Part shown: piece after piece, positions 59,773 through 64,000 of the stretch | Position numbering within the stretch: the stretch's first letter is position 1 | Layout: every line of letters begins with the position of its first letter | From: Arthrobacter sp. S39 | GTDB lineage: Bacteria; Actinomycetota; Actinomycetes; Actinomycetales; Micrococcaceae | DNA: 64,000 nt | Direction of reading: 5' to 3' | Assembly (NCBI RefSeq): GCF_004320525.1 | Contig: NZ_SIHX01000005.1 | Location: 186,001 to 250,000 of the forward strand | The notes under the pieces: generated by a model | Told to the model about the DNA's origin: nothing | Seen by the model: only the letters and a program-made list of their open reading frames with translations | Databases searched by the model: none | Translations under genes and position numbers: made by a program

Positions 59773-61089
59773 CTAGTGGAACTGGCCTTCTTCGGTGGAT
59801 CCCACCAGGGCCAGCGTGGATGCGTTCGGGTTGAGCGCAGTTGCGATGTCGTCGAAGTAGCCGGTGCCGACTTCGCGCTGGTGCTTGGTCGCGGTGTAGC
59901 CGCGGGACTCGGAGGCGAATTCCTTTTCCTGGAGCTCGACGTAGGCACTCATGCCTTCACGGGCGTAGCCGTGGGCGAGGTCGAACATCGAGTAGTTCAG
60001 GGCGTGGAAGCCGGCCAGGGTGATGAACTGGAACGTGAAGCCCATGGCGCCCAGTTCACGCTGGAACTTCGCGATCGTGGCGTCGTCCAGGTGCTTGCGC
60101 CAGTTGAACGACGGCGAGCAGTTGTAGGAGAGCATCTGGTCCGGGAAGTCGGCCTTGACCGCCTCGGCGAACTTGCGGGCCAGTTCGAGGTCCGGAGTGC
60201 CCGTTTCCATCCAGATGAGGTCGGAGTACGGGGCGTAGGCCTTGGCGCGGGCGATGCAGGGTTCGATGCCGTTGCGGACCTTGTAGAAGCCTTCCGGGGT
60301 GCGTTCGCCGGTGACGAATTCCTGGTCGCGGGGATCGACGTCGGAGGTGATCAGGGTGGCTGCCTCGGCGTCGGTACGGGCGATGACCACCGAGGGGGTG
60401 CCGGCGACGTCGGCGGCCAGGCGGGCAGCGTTCAAGGTTCGAACGTGCTGCTGGGTGGGGATCAGGACCTTGCCGCCGAGGTGGCCGCACTTCTTCTCCG
60501 AGGCGAGCTGGTCTTCCCAGTGCACGCCCGAGGCGCCGGCCTGGATCATGGATTTCATGAGTTCGTAGGCGTTCAGCGGGCCGCCGAAGCCGGCCTCGGC
60601 GTCGGCGACGATCGGGACCATCCAGTCCTCAACAGTCTGGATGCCTTCGGAGAACTCGATCTGGTCGGCCCGGAGCAGCGCGTTGTTGATGCGGCGCACC
60701 ACGGTGGGGACCGAGTTGGCCGGGTACAGCGACTGGTCCGGGTACGTGTGGCCGGAATTGTTGGCATCGGCTGCAACCTGCCAGCCCGAAAGGTAGATGG
60801 CGCGAAGGCCGGCCTTGACCTGCTGCACGGCCTGGTTGCCGGTCAGCGCGCCCAATGCGTTGGTGTATCCGCCGGTCTTGTGCTCCTCCGTCAGCTGCTT
60901 CCACAGCTTCTCCGAGCCGCGGCGGGCCAGGGTGTGCTCTTCGGAGACACGGCCGCGGAGCCGGACGACATCCGAGGCCTTGTAGTCACGGGTCACACCT
61001 TCCCAGCGGGGATTGGCGGCCCACTCGAGCTCCAGGGCGGCGGCCTGCTCTTCGGGCGTCTGCTGGGTGGGCTCAAATGCTGCAGTCAT
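59773..61089 (-). CDS. aceA: isocitrate lyase
   Basis: This 438-residue enzyme splits isocitrate to succinate and glyoxylate, the first step of the glyoxylate shunt used on acetate and fatty acids. The active-site loop is KKCGHLGGK with the catalytic Cys, and [22 protein letters not shown] and YNCSPSFNW are all present. Length fits the short bacterial type. GGAG is seven bases before the ATG at 61089; the frame is open further upstream. It is divergent from a RamB-like regulator gene. Confidence 0.98.
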   Translation of the reverse strand: MTAAFEPTQQTPEEQAAALELEWAANPRWEGVTRDYKASDVVRLRGRVSEEHTLARRGSEKLWKQLTEEHKTGGYTNALGALTGNQAVQQVKAGLRAIYLSGWQVAADANNSGHTYPDQSLYPANSVPTVVRRINNALLRADQIEFSEGIQTVEDWMVPIVADAEAGFGGPLNAYELMKSMIQAGASGVHWEDQLASEKKCGHLGGKVLIPTQQHVRTLNAARLAADVAGTPSVVIARTDAEAATLITSDVDPRDQEFVTGERTPEGFYKVRNGIEPCIARAKAYAPYSDLIWMETGTPDLELARKFAEAVKADFPDQMLSYNCSPSFNWRKHLDDATIAKFQRELGAMGFTFQFITLAGFHALNYSMFDLAHGYAREGMSAYVELQEKEFASESRGYTATKHQREVGTGYFDDIATALNPNASTLALVGSTEEGQFH

Positions 61090-61175
61090 CGTTGTCTCCT
61101 TGATTGAGCTCCGGGGTGGTAATCCGCCGGCCGGGGCTGCTTCCTTGCAGTCCCGGCCGGCTACCCCGGTGCGGT

Positions 61176-61245
61176 GTTTCTTTCCGTGATCACTACTTTT
61201 CAGCACTTCCAAATACTTCTCTAGAGCAAAACCATGGAAAGAAAC
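61176..61245. promoter_or_regulatory. aceA-ramB divergent promoter with paired inverted motif
   Basis: GTTTCTTTCC (61176-61185) recurs as its exact complement GGAAAGAAAC (61236-61245), 50 bases apart, within the 181-base divergent region. These could be two binding sites for the regulator. TATCCT (61259-61264) is the -10 of the regulator gene. Confidence 0.5.
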
Positions 61246-61270
61246 GCACTTCTTCGCGTATCCTCAAGAA

Positions 61271-62758
61271 ATGCCCCCTTCAAGCTGGAACCGCAAAGCC
61301 GCCGCACCGCCGTCGTCCGCCGCCGCCCCGGAACTGGACGTCATCAGCCTGGGCCGCCGGGTCCGCCACCTGCGCAAGGCGGCCGGCATGACGCTCGATG
61401 ACCTGAGTGCCGCCGTCGGGACCGCGCCCAGCCAGCTGAGCCTGATCGAGAACGGCAAGCGCGAGCCCAAACTGGGGCTGCTGCAGCAGCTCGCCGCGTC
61501 GCTCAACGTGGGCATTGACCAGCTGCTGGGCGCGGAGCCGCCCAACCGGAGGGCTGCGCTGGAAATCGAGCTGGAACGGTACCAGCGGAGCCCCATCTAC
61601 GAATCCCTGAACCTGCCGAAAATCCGCATCAGCTCGCGGCTCCCCATGGATGTGCTTGAGTCCATGGTGGGACTGCAGCATGAGCTGGAGCGCAAGCTGA
61701 ACGAGCAGATCGCGACGCCGGAGGAGGCCCGCCGCGCCAACGGTGAACTGCGTGCCATGATGCGGGAGCGGAACAACTACTTCCCCGAGTATGAGGCGGA
61801 GGCCCAGAAGGTACTGACGAGCGTGGGGCACACCACCGGCCCGCTGTCCCAGCACGTCATCGCCGACATCGCTGCCCACCTCGGATTCAGCCTCCACCAC
61901 GTGGGCGACCTGCCGCATTCAACGCGGTCGGTGACCGATCTTAAGAACCACAGAATTTATCTCACGCAGAACCAGCGGACGGACCACGACCCCCGTTCCG
62001 TGCTCCTGCAGGCGTTGGGGCACTACGTCCTGGGCCACCAGACGCCCAAGAATTACGGCGATTTCCTGATGCAGCGCGTGGCCACGAACTATTTCGCGGC
62101 TGCCCTGATGCTGCCGGAGAAGGCCACCGTGGAGTTCCTGCAGCACGCCAAGCAGGCCAAGGAAATCGCGGTGGAGGACATCCGGGACGCGTTCGCGGTC
62201 TCCTACGAAACCGCCGCGCACCGCTTCACGAACCTCGCCACCGAGCACCTGGACATCCGGACCCACTTCCAGAAGACCCACCAGAGCGGGATCATCTACA
62301 AGGCCTACGAGAACGACGGCGTGACGTTCCCGCAGGACCATACCGGCGCCATCGAGGGCCAACCGTCGTGCAAACAGTGGACCTCCCGGGTGGTGTTCGA
62401 CGTCGCCGACAAGTTCCGTGCGTACAACCAGTACACCGACACCCCGGCCGGGACCTACTGGTGCACTGCGCGGACCGAACGCTCAGCCAACGGTGAGTTT
62501 TCGCTCTCGGTCGGCGTCCCGTACGCGCACGTGAAGTGGTTCCGCGGGCGGGACACCACGGAGCGGTCAAAGTCCACGTGCCCGGACGAAAACTGCTGCA
62601 AGCGGCCGCCGGCGGAGCTGGCTTCGGAGTGGGCCGGCAACGCGTGGCCGTCTGCGCGGGCCCATTCGCACCTGCTGGCCGCCATGCCGCCCGGGGCGTT
62701 TCCCGGCGTCGACGAAACCGAGGTCTACAGCTTCCTGCAGGCGCATTCGGGGAGTTGA
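61271..62758 (+). CDS. RamB-like XRE family regulator of acetate metabolism
   Basis: This 495-residue protein has an N-terminal XRE HTH (LGRRVRHLRKAAGMTLDDLSAAVGTAPSQLSLIENGKREP), a middle with an IrrE/DUF955-type segment (LLQALGHYVLGH-like, short of a full HExxH) and a C-terminal DUF2083 with CPDENCCKRPP cysteines. RamB of Corynebacterium and Mycobacterium controls icl and acetate genes, and it is next to icl in Mycobacterium. TATCCT lies six bases before the ATG, so translation is leaderless. Confidence 0.9.
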   Translation: MPPSSWNRKAAAPPSSAAAPELDVISLGRRVRHLRKAAGMTLDDLSAAVGTAPSQLSLIENGKREPKLGLLQQLAASLNVGIDQLLGAEPPNRRAALEIELERYQRSPIYESLNLPKIRISSRLPMDVLESMVGLQHELERKLNEQIATPEEARRANGELRAMMRERNNYFPEYEAEAQKVLTSVGHTTGPLSQHVIADIAAHLGFSLHHVGDLPHSTRSVTDLKNHRIYLTQNQRTDHDPRSVLLQALGHYVLGHQTPKNYGDFLMQRVATNYFAAALMLPEKATVEFLQHAKQAKEIAVEDIRDAFAVSYETAAHRFTNLATEHLDIRTHFQKTHQSGIIYKAYENDGVTFPQDHTGAIEGQPSCKQWTSRVVFDVADKFRAYNQYTDTPAGTYWCTARTERSANGEFSLSVGVPYAHVKWFRGRDTTERSKSTCPDENCCKRPPAELASEWAGNAWPSARAHSHLLAAMPPGAFPGVDETEVYSFLQAHSGS

Positions 62759-62763
62759 CCCCG

Positions 62764-62865
62764 GACGCTCGTTACCTAACGCAGGTTTTTGACCGACGCT
62801 CTATCACTCTCCCAAGGAAAGTGAGAAAGCGTTCGCGCATTTCTTGCGTTAAGTGAGCGAGCGTT
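62764..62865. repeat. very long imperfect hairpin (family E)
   Basis: Two arms of about 50 bases (62764-62812 and 62815-62865) pair with scattered mismatches. The outer part reads GACGCTCGTTACCTAACGCA against the complement of TTGCGTTAAGTGAGCGAGCG. It lies between the convergent regulator gene and the TAXI gene. Confidence 0.7.
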
Positions 62866-62869
62866 TCCG

Positions 62870-63904
62870 TCACCCATGGAGTTCGCGGTAGGCGGCTGCG
62901 GCGGCCGGGTGCAGCGGCAGCCCGGCCGTGTTGATCAGCGATTCCGGGCTCAGGAACTGCACCCCCAGACTGGAACGTGGAATCAGTTCGTCGGCGTGCC
63001 CCACCAGCAATTCGACGGTCCTCTTCACTGTCCGCCCGTCCAGGTCGTTCCGGCACAGGAGGAGATTCGCCACGCCCACGGTCCAGACTGCCGGAACGCC
63101 CTCGTAGCTGCCGGCGGGGATGAGCACGCGGTCGTAGTAGGGGCCGTACCGGCTCCGGATCGACGGAATCAACGACGAAAGGTCGAGGAATACCAGCGCG
63201 GCTGCCTTGTTGCTGTCGGCAATTGCCGCTGTGGGGACACCTCCGGACCAGAACAGGGCATCCACTGACCCGTCCTGCAGCGCGGCGAGGCCATCGTTGA
63301 GCCCGAGGTTCAGCACGGTGACTGTCTTCTCCGTGGCCGGGGCAGGTGCCGCGCCAACAGCCGCCGAGCTGAGCCCGGCCGCCTCAATCAGGCGCGGGGT
63401 GGTCAGCGACGTTCCCGAACCGGCCTCGCCCACAGCGACTGTCCGGCCGGCCAGCCCGGCGAGATCCCTGATGCCGCTGTCCTTCCGCACAACGCAGTGG
63501 ACATAGTTCTCGTAGACCCGTCCGAGGGCCTTGATTCCGTTGGCCGAGATGCTGTCTGCCCCGATCTTTTGGGCCGCAGCATCGGCCAGCGCGACGGCGA
63601 AGGTCGCCTGTCCGGTCAGCAGCTGTCCCAGGTTGTCCAGGCTGCCCCCGGTTGTCAGTGCCGTCGCCTGGTCCGCCACGCCATGACGCTGGAGGGACGA
63701 CGCCAGCAAGGTGGCGAACTCAAGATAGAACCCGCCGGGCTCACCCCCGGCCACGGTCACCGTGCCGGGACGGTCGCCGGGAGTGCAGGCGCTGACAGCC
63801 TGCAAGAACAGCCCCGCCAGTCCGGCGGCCAGTCCTGCCTTGAGCGCGGTCCGCCGCGGCGGAAGGCCTCCGGACAGGCCGGTCATGCCGGTAAGCCCAG
63901 TCAT
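62870..63904 (-). CDS. TAXI family substrate-binding lipoprotein
   Basis: This 344-residue protein has an N-terminal signal with PPRRTALKAGLAAGLAGLF and the lipobox AVSAC, then the TAXI type of TRAP binding protein: VTVAGGEPGGFYLEFATLLASSL, GQATFAVALADAAA, GRVYENYVHCVVRKDSGI, GRTVAVGEAGSGTS and DALFWSGGVP. No TRAP membrane subunit is in view. The start overlaps the stop of an upstream gene that looks like a histidine kinase (ATGA), which suggests a sensing partner. The first 13 residues contain a repeated MTGLTG/MTGLSG. Confidence 0.87.
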   Translation of the reverse strand: MTGLTGMTGLSGGLPPRRTALKAGLAAGLAGLFLQAVSACTPGDRPGTVTVAGGEPGGFYLEFATLLASSLQRHGVADQATALTTGGSLDNLGQLLTGQATFAVALADAAAQKIGADSISANGIKALGRVYENYVHCVVRKDSGIRDLAGLAGRTVAVGEAGSGTSLTTPRLIEAAGLSSAAVGAAPAPATEKTVTVLNLGLNDGLAALQDGSVDALFWSGGVPTAAIADSNKAAALVFLDLSSLIPSIRSRYGPYYDRVLIPAGSYEGVPAVWTVGVANLLLCRNDLDGRTVKRTVELLVGHADELIPRSSLGVQFLSPESLINTAGLPLHPAAAAAYRELHG

Positions 63905-64000
63905 GCCGGGGCTTCCTCTCCCGGGTGGACCACGGCATGTGGAAACTCGATGCGCGCGATCAAGCCGTGCGGCGAGGCTTCCGTAAGCAGCAGTCGGCCC
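63901..64000 (-). CDS. C-terminal fragment, possible sensor histidine kinase
   Basis: Only the last 32 residues are in the window: GRLLLTEASPHGLIARIEFP and a short tail. The pattern G-x-L-x-x-x-E-A-S-x-x-G-x-x-A-R-I-x-F-P matches the end of the HATPase_c domain of sensor kinases. The gene is truncated by the window edge. Its stop codon overlaps the TAXI start codon. Confidence 0.5.
   Translation of the reverse strand, partial: GRLLLTEASPHGLIARIEFPHAVVHPGEEAPA

Overview
The window looks like a chromosomal segment of a high-GC actinobacterium of the Micrococcaceae, most like Arthrobacter or Pseudarthrobacter. The reasons are strong GC bias at third codon positions, frequent GTG starts, many leaderless genes (a TANNNT box six bases before the start codon), an adjacent RamB-type regulator and isocitrate lyase, a DUF3151 gene after class II aldolase, and the SRP RNA beside a very long dnaX. 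I see no transposase, integrase, prophage, rRNA or CRISPR array, so most of it reads as core genome with some accessory secreted proteins.

Layout. 1-6.2 kb: a STAS-like protein, an alpha/beta hydrolase, a HAD-IIA phosphatase, a membrane-anchored protein, an rRNA/tRNA methyltransferase, then fructose-bisphosphate aldolase with DUF3151. 6.2-13 kb: a UDG-like protein, an NCS1 permease, purA, a DUF1508 protein, an ECF sigma factor with a coupled membrane protein (probable anti-sigma) and a CoA-binding protein. 13-16.4 kb: a 2OG-Fe(II) oxygenase and a run of small genes (YjbR-like, DUF1990, TPR, ABM, DUF503). 16.4-19.8 kb: the purSQL operon on the minus strand. 20-29.6 kb: secreted functions, namely a multidomain sialidase, a subtilase, two subtilisin-inhibitor-like (SSI) proteins around a gene of unknown function, and a redox-type MarR regulator divergent from a small protein that has a paralogue next to it. 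30-39 kb: aspartate kinase, a three-gene ABC system, recR, dnaX and the SRP RNA. 39-49.9 kb: tRNA-Ser(GGA), an MpaB-type oxygenase, an M23 endopeptidase, a glutathione peroxidase family protein, a phosphodiesterase, a Stealth phosphotransferase, a HAD phosphatase, a LytR_C protein, TetR, a DsbA-like protein and a GNAT. 49.9-55.4 kb: a four-gene sugar operon (two Gfo/Idh/MocA dehydrogenases, two TIM-barrel isomerases) divergent from a ROK repressor, which resembles 3-keto-glycoside catabolism. 55.4-64 kb: a hydroxyacid dehydrogenase, a CynX-type MFS transporter, the glyoxylate shunt (aceB, aceA) with its RamB-type regulator, and a TAXI binding protein translationally coupled to what looks like the end of a histidine kinase.

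The least expected signal is intergenic. Long, nearly perfect hairpins occupy gaps mostly between convergent genes. They form at least two sequence families. In family A (three copies) a 15-base outer arm is conserved while the inner stem changes on both sides so that pairing is kept. Family B (two copies) shows the same kind of paired change. A short GTCGAGC-type repeat also occurs twice, once inside the start of purL where it is translated.
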